From: Phyllostachys edulis
Taxonomy: Eukaryota; Streptophyta; Magnoliopsida; Poales; Poaceae
Length of the DNA: 64,000 nt
Direction of reading: 5' to 3'
Assembly: GCA_036346405.1 (NCBI GenBank)
Contig: CM070551.1
Span: 58,360,488-58,424,487, forward strand
Below, one piece after another: positions 1 through 11,526 of this stretch (its first letter is position 1; each line of letters starts with the position of its first letter). The notes beneath the pieces were generated by a model. It saw only the letters and a list, made by a program, of their open reading frames with translations, did not search any database and was not told where the DNA came from. The position numbers were made by a program, and so were the translations under genes.

Positions 1-1262
1 TATGGTTGATGGTGTGATTATCTGGTGTGTGGTGGTATGCCTAAGTCAACAAGGACCGAACATCTTGTGTCACACTATCTAAGCACTTTTGCGTGCAACC
101 ACATGAGGGGGATATGGGACCTCTCTTGACTTAGTACTTTGGCGTGTGTTAGCTCCGGGTCGCAGGAGGTTGTGTGTGTTGTGTTGAAAAAGGATTTATT
201 CCATGTGTGTGTTGGGCGTGACGGGATGGGTTTTGGTATTAAGTCCAAGTTCCCTACCCCGAGGAGCATCGGTAAGTTTCTCTCTACCGATGACTCTGTC
301 ACAACGTATGGGGGTTTCCATTCCCATACGGGCGACTCGTAGTTAATACACAATATTAGAAAACGTCTCGTAGGACTTAGCCATGCCGGCATACCTAAGG
401 AAGTGTGCTTCATTGCATGGCAAAAAGGCGGTCTGACATGTGGGTAAAGTTGTACACCCCTGTAGGGTTTAATCTATTCAAATAGCCTCATCCTAGGTTA
501 TGGACAAGCTTGGTTAGATTTTGCAAGAGTTAGACTCAACATTTTCGATAAAACTTGAATTCGGGTGGTACGAATGGGTAATTCGTGCTATGTTGTGGTG
601 GCTGTTGGGAAGTCACCTCCAGGATGTTATTTATGTTTTTATTTGTTGTCTCGCTGTTATTTAATCAAATAAAAACAGATTTGTCAAATTGTCTTCAATC
701 TATTACATATTGCAAATGAAATATTGCTTTGTGCGTCAAATGAACTATATAACCTTCTCCTTTGATTCAGCTTGCATGTAGCTATGTATAGGCTTGTTAC
801 TCGTAAGTCTTGCGAGTACATTTTTGTACTCAGTTGCATTGCTTAATTGTTGCAGAGGAGGTTGACCCCCAAGGGGTTAACTATTGTGAGACCGACTTCG
901 ACTTTGCCTTCGATGACTAGCTTGGCGGCCCAGTCGGTTGCCTTGTGGGTAATAGCAAACCATTTGGCTTTTGTTTATCGCCATCTTATGGCATATGTTT
1001 CCGCTGCTACTTTGATTAATTACTTGTCATTTGGCCGGTCGGCCCTACTTTTGTAATATGAACTTGTATGTCCTTTATGTTGTAAGCTTGTAGACTCGGT
1101 AATGTAATGACTTGTATGGAACGGATGCCTAATTTTTGTATGGGGTATGTGTACTACAATTCTGGGAAGTACATATGCGCCGAGAGTCGAGATATTTGAT
1201 TTGTAATACTAGGGTCAATTTGATGGTTAAGTATTACAAGTTAAATACCCTGGGTTCTCGCA
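1..1262 (+). repeat. 3' part of a gypsy-type LTR (left end outside window)
   Basis: This stretch matches 46414-47537 in order and content: 'cctaaggaagtgtg', then 'catgtgggtaaag', then an 'aatagcc' block, then 'cttgcgagtac...gtactcag' and 'ttgttgcag'. Its right end 'ccctgggttctcgca' lines up with 'tactggggtcctcaca' at 47537, so I place the LTR end at 1262. An imperfect GAGTAC/GTACTC hairpin lies at 814-831. No internal coding region adjoins it, so it may be a solo LTR or a 3' LTR. The start and target duplication are not visible. Confidence 0.6.
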
Positions 1263-1386
1263 TAGTGTTTGCACAGTGACAAGACTAAAGGAGACAGCCT
1301 TGCGTAGTGACAAGACCTAACTGGAGAGCTTTTTTCGGTGAGAAGACCAAAGGACAACACTCCGAGAAGACCGAGCAAGGGCTGCT

Positions 1387-1846
1387 GTGGCCTGGGTCGA
1401 ACAAGAAACACGTGCTAGGTTCGCAGCACTCTGCAATGAGCCCCCCGCAGTAGCAGCGTCTTCCGGAATGTTCCAACCGAGCGTTCGCCACAACACCCGC
1501 CAAAGAGGGAGACGCCGCCCCTCTGTTGGTGCAGGGACCCATGCAAGTTCTTCAAATCCAAGCACCGGATTAGCCTGGGCATGCGTTACTGGGGTTGCGC
1601 GAACTACTCCAGTGACTATCCCGACCGACGTTGGGACACGAGCAGCTATCGATAGCCGGTAAGGACCGGTTACAATGTGTTCCCCTACTATTTCTCTTTC
1701 AAAGTACGTACTAAGCCACTAACAACATCTCCCGTCTACCTGTAGTCCCCGGATCCTCTATGCGGCTACCGCAAGTGGAAATGGCGGCCAAGGCCAAAGA
1801 GGCGGGCGAGGAGTTCAACGCTGAGCTAGCAAGGAAGGGAAAATAG
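1387..1846 (+). pseudogene. GRF-type zinc-finger gene remnant, two exons
   Basis: One frame from about 1497 to a stop at 1653-1655 reads PPKRETPPLCWCRDPCK and continues to GMRYWGCANYSSDYPDRRW. The CxC...C...GC pattern and the WGCANY core resemble GRF-type zinc fingers, small zinc-binding domains common in plant and transposon-linked proteins. A good donor (GTAAGG) is at 1659 and an acceptor (CTACCTGTAG) ends at 1745. The second exon reads SPDPLCGYRKW. It then needs a one-base shift to reach MAAKAKEAGEEFNAELARKG, which ends at TAG 1844-1846. The stop before the donor and the shift suggest a decayed gene, but consensus errors could also explain them. A different frame is open over 1387-1662 and is probably a shadow. 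The host protein is not identified. Confidence 0.45.
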
Positions 1847-2256
1847 CCCCGGTCCACACAGTAGGTCGGACCATTCTGTAGTAGTCACCCCTCCTACCCG
1901 TCATGGTTTTTACTATCCCCTAAAGGCATGTATACTTATATGGTCCGGATGCTTCTGTCACAATGTACCGTAGTAGTAGCGATGATGACTAAAGCAATTA
2001 GCTGAACCATCATGCCATGTAATCACGTGTAACGTGCTTCTGTCTGTGTATTCTAATGTACTTTTGGTTTTGTGCCTCCGTTGAGCCATCAAAGCTAGCC
2101 TATATTGCAAGTATGCCTCTTCTAGTAGAATCCCAGAAAGAACCATTCGCACGGATATCGAATCCTTGATGTTTTAGGGCATCTTCATAATCACAACGAG
2201 CGTTCTCAGCCCATTCAATTGCATTATGTATAAGCTTCTTAAAGTACTTTGCTATA
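1847..2256. other. AT-rich stretch without recognisable gene
   Basis: This follows the stop of the zinc-finger remnant and may include its 3' untranslated region. I see no reading frame, repeat or transposon end here. Confidence 0.4.
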
Positions 2257-2809
2257 TGTAACATCCCAAAAATTTGGTCTGTTTTGAAGTTTTAAAAGAA
2301 AAATAACCATATTTGGATTTTTCTAGTAAAGTTAAAGCTTAATATGAATTTTCAGAGTTCAAAAACAATTTAATATGAATAATCTCCACATCAAATATTA
2401 TCAAAACTATTTTATTTCAGTTCTTTGTGCTTGGATATATTTTCTAGAATTTTTCTGAGTGCATTTGCTATTTTTTTAAGTCTTATTTGGATTCTCTGGT
2501 ATTTTCTAAAAAGAAAAAGCTATTTAAAATCTCGAAAAATAGTTTGGGCTGAAACCCATTCCTTTCCCAAATTCGGCCCAACTCCTGTGCGGCCCAGCCT
2601 CTCCCGCGCGCTCACGTGCTCGCCGCCACTAACAGGTGGACCCCACCTGTCAGCCACTCTTTTCCTCCCGCGCGTTTTCTTCTGCAGCCAATCTTAGCCG
2701 TTGGATAAAAAACGAACGATCCGATCAAGTTGAGTCGTTCGTTCGGTCCGAACGTTCACTCTAATCTGGACCGTCCGTTTAAATCTGGATGGTTACATCT
2801 TTTGGGCCT
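2257..2809 (+). repeat. 5' end of a TGTAACATCCC-type LTR (fragment)
   Basis: The stretch opens with 'tgtaacatcccaaaaattt', the same start as the solo LTR at 15344 and, reversed, the solo LTRs ending at 63041 and 63828. The following AT-rich part and then 'gggctgaaaccc' and 'cggcccaac' near 2550-2590 resemble the start of the 63828 LTR read on the minus strand. No matching LTR end occurs downstream on this strand before 15344, so I read this as a truncated copy. Confidence 0.5.
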
Positions 2810-3121
2810 ACTAATTAGTAGTCTCCCAAGTGTCACTTTTGTCCCAAGTGTCACCCACATATACACTCGGGAAATAGCCTTCCCCCATTCTGAATACGTC
2901 GAAATCCCGTCTTTGAGCGGGCGGGTGCTGCCCGTCTCAGTCTCCCGAGTGTTTATTAAAACAACACTCGGGACATATATATGCACTCGGAAACATAAAA
3001 TTCCACCGAATGTTTATTATGTTCCCCAGTGTACACAGGGGCACTCGTTAGACTCCCGAGTGTTTCCGATAATACACTCGGGAAATATATACGCACGGGA
3101 AATAACGTATTTCTAGTAGTG
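2810..3121. mobile_element. short CACTA-type remnant with CCCGAGTG subterminal repeats
   Basis: The right end is 'ttctagtagtg', the reverse complement of a CACTACTAGAA terminus typical of grass CACTA (En/Spm) elements. Inside, 'actcggga' and its complement 'cccgagtg' recur in both orientations between about 2820 and 3100, as subterminal repeats of this class do. The trinucleotide cct follows at 3122-3124 and also precedes 'actaattagtag' at 2810. The element may therefore be only 312 bp, with a degraded left terminus. No coding capacity is seen. Confidence 0.5.
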
Positions 3122-3630
3122 CCTTGCTTCCAAACAACCATTTACCGGCCTCGTGTCCTTTGCTTTATCCAAAGGACCCTACATTGTGTTGCACCCAGGA
3201 ATAACAAATCTCAGAGCAGCTCCACCCGTCTTCCCCATCTTGAGATTGTCCTTCATCCTCTTCTTGGTTGTGCCTCTTTCATCATCTACGCTCGGGCCAT
3301 CAAGCACTGGTGGTGGTTGTCGTCGTGAATCTAATGAATTTGGGAATGGAAAAGATGGGTAAAAATGCCATTCGTAGAATTGCCACAACGATGTAGTATC
3401 CTGTTCGTAACTCAAAGAGTATTCATCATTAAGAAACCAAAGAGCACCAAAATAAGAAACCTACAATCAAAGCTTCAAGGTTGCGCCCAATTCTTGGTTC
3501 TTTGGAGAAACCATTGTGCCCATGCATCCAATACCATATGCATTCACGTTGCTCGCCATTTAAACGCACGAGCAACCGATACTTGATGCCCGCAATGTGC
3601 TCAAATCTGACGACGAGATCGCAGTACCAT
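3122..3630. other. unassigned stretch between two CACTA elements
   Basis: On the minus strand a frame stays open from 3630 to about 3430 (it contains IAGIKYRLLVRLNGEQREC) and looks protein-like. I do not recognise it, and it has no start or end. It could belong to whatever gene the larger CACTA element interrupted. Confidence 0.25.
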
Positions 3631-3790
3631 CACTACACCATGGCATAGTATTAAGGGCAATTAACTGCCGGGAAAAAAATGGATTAGTGGCAAAACATCT
3701 GCCGGCAATATCCACAAGATTAAAGGTCCTATTATCTGCCGGCAATAATTGTTTTCTAGAACAATTTATCTGCCGGCAATATTTTAACAT
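3631..3790 (+). repeat. left terminal inverted repeat and subterminal repeats of the CACTA element
   Basis: The terminal repeat covers about 3631-3675. 'ctgccggcaata' then occurs at about 3700, 3740 and 3770. These are the usual binding sites for the element's own DNA-binding protein in the family. The mirrored block is at 11095-11526. Confidence 0.75.
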
Positions 3791-3889
3791 TAGCTACAAT
3801 ATAACTGCCCTAGAAAATATCAACTATGTCATCTCATCTACCGGGAATACTACCCATCCCTTTGGCGCCAGAGTCGAAAAAAAAAAAGG

Positions 3890-4645
3890 CGAGTGAGGTG
3901 CGAATAATTTCCCCTCCCGCCGCACCAATTCCCTCCCCCGCCTCGCCGCGCCCTAATTCCTCTAGCGCTTCCCTTCCTCCCGGTACCACGCTTCCCCTTC
4001 CTCCCAAGGCGTTTCGGCCGCACCACCCATCGCCACCCTCCTCTAGCCGCCTCACCTCCCAATGCCGCCTCAACACCCAGTGCCGCCCCACCTCCCTGGC
4101 CGCCCCACCACCCAACGCAGCCCCACCTCCCTCCTAGGGTTCAAGAAGTCCGGCTGAGGCAGCGACTAGGCGGCGTTCAGCGGAGGGAAGCCACCGCGAC
4201 TTCGTCCAAGGCGGCGAGCTAGGCGGGAGGGCCGCCTAGGTTTCGGGCTCCTGCGTCGCGCCTACCCCACCGCCGAATCGTGCTCGCCCCCGGCTCCCAC
4301 TGCTGAATCAAGCTCCCCCACCGCCGAATCGACCTCGCCGTCTCCGAATCGTGGTCGTCCCGCCATCTCCACCACCGACTCGACCTCGCCGCCTCCGAAT
4401 CGCGGTCGTCCCGCCATCTACGCCGCCGAATCGAGGTACGCCCGCACCGCCCTCCCCCTCTCTCTCCGCACCATCGCCTTCCCTCTTCCTCGTCGGCTCC
4501 TCGCCTCTCGCCCACGGCGCCTTTCGAGCGAGCGCTTGGCCGACTCCGTCTTCCTCAGCCCCACCAGCCGACCCCAAGATCCCAAGCCACCGCCCGGCTC
4601 CCGAGCGCCGTCGACCCTCCTGCTGCCCAGATCTTGCTGTGGTAG
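3890..4645. other. GC-rich block inside the CACTA element
   Basis: The sequence shifts abruptly from AT-rich to C/G-rich. From about 4260 to 4435 it repeats degenerate units such as 'ccgccgaatcg' and 'ggtcgtcccgccatct'. Several overlapping low-complexity frames exist on both strands (proline/serine- or arginine/glycine-rich), and none resembles a known protein. The 4640 end runs into 'gtggtaggttac', which could be a splice donor. It looks like the 5' untranslated/first-exon region of a grass gene or of the element's own transcript. Confidence 0.4.
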
Positions 4646-4699
4646 GTTACATGAATATTACTCTGAAAATTATCAGGTTTGTTAGATGGGTAATAGCCT

Positions 4700-6390
4700 G
4701 ATTAACTCTAGTAGTTGGATTTTAATTCCATTAGTAAATTGGCATTCATCTAACAGCAGCTTTCAAATCTGACAAAACCAAGATAAATGTGAATTTTCAG
4801 AATTGACAGAGGCTAACCAACTCCTTTCTGATGAAGTGTTAGGAAAGAGCAGTGCTAGTACTTTATTGACCTTTAGATCACTCAAAATTTGCTTAACAAA
4901 TAAGTATCTAAACTTGCAAGAATATTTGTTAACACCTAATCAATCCAGACAATATCCTTGATAAGGGTATTTAAGCAGGGAAAGAAATTAGGATGTAAAT
5001 AAGAAAAATAGTAAATTTTGTCAATCCTAATGCTTGTAAGTAAGTCTTGTAAGTAAGTCGTTGTTTCATTTAGCTGTTAAGCTAGCAGAAGCAACCATGG
5101 TTGTTACAATAGTGAAATTTCCTTTATGAATTTAGACATGTGAGCTGAATTCCAGTGAATTAGCAAGATTGAAGGTTGAAATCTGAAGGGAATTAGTTAG
5201 TAACACCTTAGTTTAGAAAGATGTCTTTTTGTAGGTTGTATACACAGTGAGGAAAATCTGAAGACAATCACATTGAAATTGCATCATTAGATTCATCCTG
5301 TTGAACTTCTGTAATTGAACTAAGTCTTTGACTCTTAGGAGCTCCATGTTTATCCCACTTCCACTTCCTTGTTTTATATGATTGTTTCATTCTAGTTTCA
5401 TCTTCTTCCAAACAGAGAAAAAAGGAATGCTCTTGTTGATTATCTTACTGCCCTTATGCAAGGTAATGTTGCCACTTCCGTGCTATTATTTATTGTGATG
5501 ATACTATACATTTGTGTTTGCAATTGCATGGTCAATACATGCGCGAGATGCTGATGGGCTCACTCATTTCTTAACTTATGCAGAGATAACAATGTTGTTA
5601 CCTATTTTGTAAAGCAGGTGAGGCTATCGACTTTGCATTTGTATACTTTGTTTCTTAAAATTACATTTATTAAGTGTTAGTACTGAAAAACTTCTGAATG
5701 GCATAATCTTCATAATGTAAGGCTCCATGCCAGTTCCTGATAATAAATAACCATCTATACTTTGGAAATATAACATAGACACAACTTTAGAAGTTGAACC
5801 TTATATAATATATTTATGTTACCTAACAAAAAAAGAAGAATGGAACTTGGCAAACTACCAAATATTGATACTCCTATACATGTTAAACTATCCACTAATA
5901 TCTGTTTTTCAGTAAAAATAAATAAATTCATTACACACTCGATGAAGTTACTAATTGATTCCCTGTTTTTTTTAGGCTCTTTGAACGTGTCCTCAAAGTT
6001 AAATAGTACTACATTAACAATGTGACCACTAAAATGCAAGGTGATAAATCTTGTTATTTTACTGATTGATCTTTGTATAAAATTTCCGTGATTGCTCAAG
6101 GTTAACTGTTAAGCATATATTAGCAGTTCCATATAGGGCTTTGTAAGATAAAATGCCTTGCCATTTCAAGCTTTACATTTGACTTGGCCAGACCGTTAAC
6201 TTTTAGGCCATGAAATATACAGTGCATTTTTTTTTGTGTGTGTGGAGAACTCAAATTGACTCCTTTTTTTAACTCATATTGTAACTTTGAGGGTCTATAG
6301 CTCCATATGGTGTTATATCACAAAGGTTTTCAATAAAGCTGCGAAAATTTTTGTGTTGAATTTTCATTTAGCTTAAAATAAAGTGGTTTT
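4700..6390. other. AT-rich interior of CACTA element, no recognisable gene
   Basis: Intron-like AT-rich sequence with possible exon scraps ('ggtaatgttgcc' near 5462, 'caggtgaggct' near 5616). The frame at 5755-6099 on the minus strand is AT-driven and I do not support it. Confidence 0.3.
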
Positions 6391-6393
6391 GTT

Positions 6394-6738
6394 ATGGTGA
6401 ATTGGTCTCATTTCTGGATGGCAGCCATTGCTGGCATTGGAACAAAAGCAGCATTCGCAACGCTTGGGACCTGTGAGGATTGTTCCACTTTTATCCTTTT
6501 ATCTGGACTTGTTTCAGATGAATTATTGGCTTCCTCTGCGGCAAACTTGGAAAGTGTAGATGGAGTATCTCACGAGAGCTTGATGATGTTGCAATCGTGT
6601 TCTGCGAGGATAGCGAAATTGCCTTCTCTTTGGTCCCGAGGAAGGGTGGACAATGCAGCCTGTAAGGCTTTGGTAGACTTCTTTGGCTCAGTGGTTTGCA
6701 TTGCAATTAATGATTACTTGTCATATACTTCTTTTTAA
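6394..6738 (+). pseudogene. unidentified open frame within the CACTA element
   Basis: A 114-residue frame begins MVNWSHFWMAAIAGIGTKAA and has composition less biased than its AT-rich surroundings. Its upstream side ends with 'ggttttgttatggtg' and its downstream end runs into sequence similar to an exon-intron border. I do not recognise a domain. It may be an exon of a captured host gene or of the element's own gene. It has no partner exon that I can join with confidence, and nothing indicates expression. Confidence 0.25.
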
Positions 6739-6904
6739 GTGCATGTTTTTATGTCTGCATCCAGATGGCACCATGATTGCGACCATGCTACCATTGTGCC
6801 TTCTTCTTTGGAAGCATGTTGCTGACGAGGGCGCTAGACCTTTTCAGGTTTGCTTCAGCAAACTCTCCGTATGGCTCTCTCAGGCAAAGAGAACATCCTT
6901 CTAA

Positions 6905-8370
6905 TGAAGAGTCTGGTTGATGGTGTCTTGTATTAACTCTTGATAGTATAATTTCCAATTAAAAAAAATGCGGTATGATTACTCAGTTTATTGATGATTC
7001 TTTTACTGCAGATCGTACCAAGGTTAAAATGTTTTTTCAACTTATAGAAGATCTCCATTTGGTTTATCACATGCATTTAGATTATCACATGTATTTTATA
7101 GAGAGTTAGAGTTAGATAATTTAAAATCCTTATAATGAATTCAACAAAAAAACACACAATCGAACTTTGATTTCAATTTCCCTGGACCAATAAACATATT
7201 AACTCAATTTACAAACTAACTCAAGAATATAATAGTTATTTGTCATGGTTGATTAGTATATTTGTTTGATTTCATCAAACCTTGTTTCACATCCAAGTGG
7301 GAGAGTCTTGCATTATCATCTAATTTTTATTCCTAATGTGGAGCATGGAAGTTATTGGTGGTTAACAACATTGGTTACATCTTTACAGTAATGTTTGAAG
7401 TAGGGAGTTATAAATTTGAGTGGTAGTATTATAGTGTGAGAAGCTTGGCCTATCAAAGGATGAATTTTAAAAATTCTACCAATTGTGGATGCTACTCTTC
7501 TTGATTCGGTAAGAGCTCAATGCCTCAATGTCTGACACAGTGCAACATGCAGTGTGCATTTACACTTGGCAAATGATAATTTTCATAATCTTTTGTGAGT
7601 TGTTCCGTTGCGGTGTGCATAATCTTTTGTGACTAAACCCTGGAATGATGCTATTGGTTGATTTTGAGAACCATACTATAGTGGATGATGATAGTCCAGC
7701 TGCACCAATACAGCACAAGGAGTGCGAACATAATTCTCTGCACTAATGCATCAGTACATAGTCCTTTTATCATTTGACCATTGTTTCTTCCACACATGTT
7801 GGAACATACTTAATCGGAAACAAATTGCTAATGTTGTTCTAATGTGCCTACGAGTAGGAGTGAAATTTAGCATTCTGCATGTCTCCATTGAAGTGTCGAG
7901 GGTAGTAACTTCAGTATCCAATTAGATTGAGTTTGTTTCTACACTCTACATTTCTCTATGAATTAGAGATAGCTATTCACTATGCATGCTCTGTTTCTGT
8001 ATGCTAGGCGCTAGCTACTCATAATTAAGGAGTTGCCACCTCTCGATTTCACTATGCATGCTTTGGTTCAGTTTTGCACTTCACGCCAATGGAATGCATT
8101 TTTTATCCATGTTAGAAACCCGATCCAGATCTATACCCCTGAAATATTTGCACTTTCTTGTAATTAAATTTCATGTGTTACATCATGACCTCACGTTTCT
8201 TTGAAAGATAGAGATTAATGATGGTTCAATAATGCCAAGATACTGGCATTTGCAAGTGATTTTTTAAAACAGACACTTGATTATTACAGAGTTCAATCTA
8301 TTTCAATTATATAGCACCATTCTTCAGCCTTATCTGATATTTTTTGGACTATTTTGGAGTTAGGTGCAAT
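6905..8370. other. AT-rich CACTA interior, nothing recognised
   Basis: I find no reading frame, repeat or transposon terminus in this stretch. Confidence 0.3.
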
Positions 8371-8372
8371 GG

Positions 8373-8448
8373 TCTTTTCACTACTAATAAAAGGAGTTTA
8401 CCCCCACGCAGTTTGTGTTTCCGTTGCAACGCACGGGCATTCTACTAG
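8373..8448 (+). mobile_element. minute Helitron-like element inside the CACTA element
   Basis: The stretch starts with TC and 'actactaataaaaggag' and ends 'gttgcaacgcacgggcat' then 'tctactag'. A 3' terminus of this form, with a short GC hairpin followed by CTAG and a host T, is typical of grass Helitrons, which transpose by rolling-circle replication. At about 76 bp this copy is little more than fused termini. A related end is at 50472. Confidence 0.45.
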
Positions 8449-8449
8449 T

Positions 8450-9530
8450 AACTTGTACAAAGAGGTGGTTCTCTAGTTCTGCTATTTAAGAAGCCATTTA
8501 TTGTTTATAACTACCCAAAAGGAATAAAGGCATTTTATATTAGGCTCAATGATGACCAGAAAGCAGTGGCTGCTATGGATGTTCTTGTTTCCTAGGTTGG
8601 TGAATTAATTGGTGGAAGCCAAAGGGAGGAGCGCCTAGATATTCTCTTGCTGTTCTGATAAGGTGCTAACATGCAAAAATAATGCAACACTCATCCATTG
8701 AAGATGCAAATTGTCCATAATTTGTAGTAACTTAGATTGAAAAAATGCATCAAGACATATTGCTTAAAAGTTAAAATGGTCACCGTGACTAGTCAAGCAT
8801 GAGATTTTCACTTACCAAGATTACCAGAGTGGTGGTGGTCACCATGAGGATTGGGAACCTTTAATTCCATTAAATATTTTGTGCAAGTTTAATTTTGCAC
8901 TTAGCTACTACGTGGTATAATCGTACTTAGATAATAGTTAGAGAGATCATTTTATGATTTTCATCTATTTTGTTGGAGCACTTATTGGTCGATCACCATG
9001 AGGACCGGAACAACACTAGATATCCTGGGTTCTTTCTCGCTTTTTAAAATACCATGAGGATGGTATTTGGGCTGTTCTAGCATGGCTATCTATTTGCCTC
9101 CAAAATAATTTTCTTTGGTTTGTCACTTATGGAATTATTTGTAGTAGTTAGGATATGGTTGAGTGCTACCATAAGTCCTATCACCTGTGGGTCACCAAAA
9201 ATCAAATCTTTGGCATGTGCCACTACAGGTACTAATAATAGTATTAGGGCCTGATTAAATAGATTGAGAGGCTATCAATTGCAGTTTATGTTCACATTTC
9301 TGTGCAGTTTTTACTATGTAACCAAACCATACATGGTCACACCAAGTTTGTGAATTGTGACCATCTATGAAGTTAACTGTTGAAACTAGCTTTTGCTGTA
9401 GGCTACTGAGAGCATACACATTGCCTAGTGAACGAGTATAAGCTCTACAGAAGCTGTTGACATCTCGAGCTTATTGATTCCAACTTCCAAGGTCTCTTCC
9501 CCTTGGTAGCTCAAAGGAAGGGTACTCACT
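8450..9530. other. CACTA interior, nothing recognised
   Basis: AT-rich sequence. Short phrases such as 'accatgagga' recur at about 8840, 8996 and 9050, but I find no defined repeat unit or gene. Confidence 0.3.
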
Positions 9531-9532
9531 CT

Positions 9533-9739
9533 TCACCTCCTCAACTGGTAGGTTTCTTCAGAATCTTTAAGCTTTGTTCTCAATGCTTCAAGCTCAGCTT
9601 TCATATTAGATAATGAGTTATACAAGATAGAATTCTTCTCTGAAATGTCAGCAAAACTTTTACCAAGGGTTTCTAACTCTGATGCAAGAACAAGAGAACC
9701 AAGAGGAACTACTGTTCTTAAGATGATTTGAAATAGCAT
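9533..9739 (-). pseudogene. coiled-coil fragment, possibly NETWORKED1/KIP1-like, in CACTA element
   Basis: The minus-strand frame contains LASELETLGKSFADISEKN and, after a gap, LSNMKAELEALRTKLKDSEE. It is leucine-heptad rich and low in glycine and proline, clearly a coiled coil. Serial 'SLSDxKAELExLRxKLK' blocks are characteristic of plant NETWORKED1 (KIP1-like) actin-binding proteins, and this is my best guess by recall. About 68 residues remain, far short of those very long proteins, with no neighbouring exon. I infer a captured gene fragment. A generic coiled-coil protein is the alternative. Confidence 0.35.
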
Positions 9740-9831
9740 TCATTTGTCTAGTACTATAGTGATTTTTATTGTCACCAACACCAATAAAGAGTAGCTAGTT
9801 GAATATTTCTGTATAGGATACCTTTTATGTT

Positions 9832-10188
9832 TTGTGCGGTTGTTGGGTTCACCTTGTGGTTTCGGCAAAGGGCAAGCCACACATGCTCTATAGAGAATCC
9901 AATTACCTTTTGCCTAAACATACGTGGTGTTTGTTGGCCACATTATCAGGTTTTCCAATGTTCTCAGAATCAGAGTATCCCTCATTGTTTCCTAAATTTA
10001 TGCTAAGCTGTGAACTTGACATCATGACAATTTACTCTTCTTTCAGGGAAGGCCCAACATTAGTTGTTGCTTGTGGCTGGGATACCATATCATATTCAAG
10101 CTCGATAAGGCACTTAGCTTCAGATAATGTGTTTGTCATTCAGGTGGTATTCAAACCTAACCTACTGGGTTTCGTTGTTATTTGTTAA
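9832..10188 (+). pseudogene. unidentified open frame within the CACTA element
   Basis: A 118-residue frame includes GPTLVVACGWDTISYSS followed by SIRHLASDNVFVIQ. The part after about 10047 follows 'tactcttctttcag', a good splice acceptor, and stops being protein-like near 'cattcaggtggtat' at 10141, a plausible donor. I suspect one real exon of about 95 bp rather than a whole gene. No family is recognised. Confidence 0.3.
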
Positions 10189-10189
10189 T

Positions 10190-11094
10190 AAGGTAGAAGT
10201 ATGACTCTGATGAGGCCTGCATAAGTTTCCAAACCTCAAACTGGAATTTGTTTTTGTTTGTGTCAATTATACTTGTTGGCTCTTGCTGTGATGTGCCTGT
10301 ATGGCAAAAGACATCTGTTACTGATTACAAATAATTGTACTCTAGAGTAAATTGCCCTGTCAATTGTATGCCATGGCACGGCGAAACTTTGCAAAATTTC
10401 TTTCATCTAATTCCAGTCTCACACATTGATTATTAAACAACATAATATTTTAGATGATTTAGGATGAAATTTTGACATTGTTTTTACATTGTTTGTGCTG
10501 GAAACGAGGGATATATGGTTTCTGGTTATTGACTTCTCGAATTTCTTTTCAGGTACAAAACATAAGTGCTGTTGAAGTTATTATTTGCTGATAGAGTGAT
10601 CGTCCATATTTTGCAAACGGTGATAGCATGATGATTTCATTGTCGACGTCTTTTGCGTAGATGTTTTGTACATACCAAGGATAGACTAGTATTATGATAG
10701 AAGGGGCTCGAGAATTTACATGTGCGAAGGATAGACTAGTATTGTCGACTTTTTTGTATGGATATTTTCTATATGCCAAGGAGATCGTGGCTATATTAGA
10801 ATGCTAAGAATTCTGAAATTGCATGTGTATGGTGTACTGCACATGTACTGTTATGCTTATCAAAAATATCATATTTCAGGTTTATGTATTTTGCATCATC
10901 TGAATTTCATCTATGTGTTGCAGCTGTATTTGATTGTTGATGTGATATTTTCTAAGTGGTAAGATTGAGAAAATTGTATGTTTTCTAAATTCTGGTTGAA
11001 TGGTGCAAACTATTGAGAAAATATCTTGGCGGCGTAATTAAATTATATTGGTATTTTATATGTATATAGGTGTCTATTCTGGCGGGGACAATAC
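10190..11094. other. CACTA interior, nothing recognised
   Basis: AT-rich. The phrase 'aaggatagactagtatt' occurs at about 10677 and again at 10727, a local duplication of roughly 50 bp. No gene is seen. Confidence 0.3.
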
Positions 11095-11526
11095 ACAATC
11101 TAGGGCAGTTAACTGCCGGGAATAAGTCTAATTGCCGGGGAAAACAAACTTATCTAGGGCATGTTAACTGCCGGCAAAACATACAATCAAGGGCATGTTA
11201 ACTATCGGCAAAACATACAATCGAGGGTATGTTAACTGCCGCAAAACACACAATCGAGGGCATGTTAATCGCCGACAATACATATAATCGCCGGAAAACT
11301 CCAATCGCCGAAAAATCTAATCGCCGGGAAACTCTAATCGCTGGGAAAACCAACTTATCTAGGACACTTTAATCGCCGAATATACATATCTGCGGAAATG
11401 TCTTTTCGGCAAACACTTTCGGCGGGTAATAATCGCTAGAATACACATTCCTGGCAGATAAATTGCCGGGAAAAGCTGTTTTTCCCGACAGTTGCATTGC
11501 CCTTAATATTGTGCCATGGTGTAGTG
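11095..11526 (-). repeat. right subterminal repeats and terminal inverted repeat of the CACTA element
   Basis: Repeated 'gggcatgttaactgccg', 'atcgccggaaaac' and 'atcgccgggaaactc' variants precede the terminal repeat ending 'ccatggtgtagtg'. The block mirrors 3631-3790 and is longer. Confidence 0.75.

Larger units (their letters stand above)
3631..11526. mobile_element. 7.9-kb CACTA (En/Spm-type) transposon, apparently non-autonomous
   Basis: The left end reads 'cactacaccatggcatagt' and continues 'attaagggcaat'. The right end is its near-perfect inverse, closing with 'ttgtgccatggtgtagtg'. Subterminal 'ctgccggcaa' repeats lie at 3660-3785 and 11095-11480 in the two orientations. The flanking trinucleotides are cat (3628-3630) and cgt (11527-11529), a 3-bp duplication with one mismatch. 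CACTA elements move by cut-and-paste with a TNPD-like transposase. I see no such gene, only a GC-rich block near the left end, AT-rich intron-like sequence and short frames. This copy is probably non-autonomous or very decayed. It ends against a PPR-like fragment. Confidence 0.85.

Noticed and set aside
3834..4577. Several GC-rich frames on both strands in the CACTA element
   Set aside because: Low-complexity Pro/Ser or Arg/Gly readings in every frame, as expected from composition.
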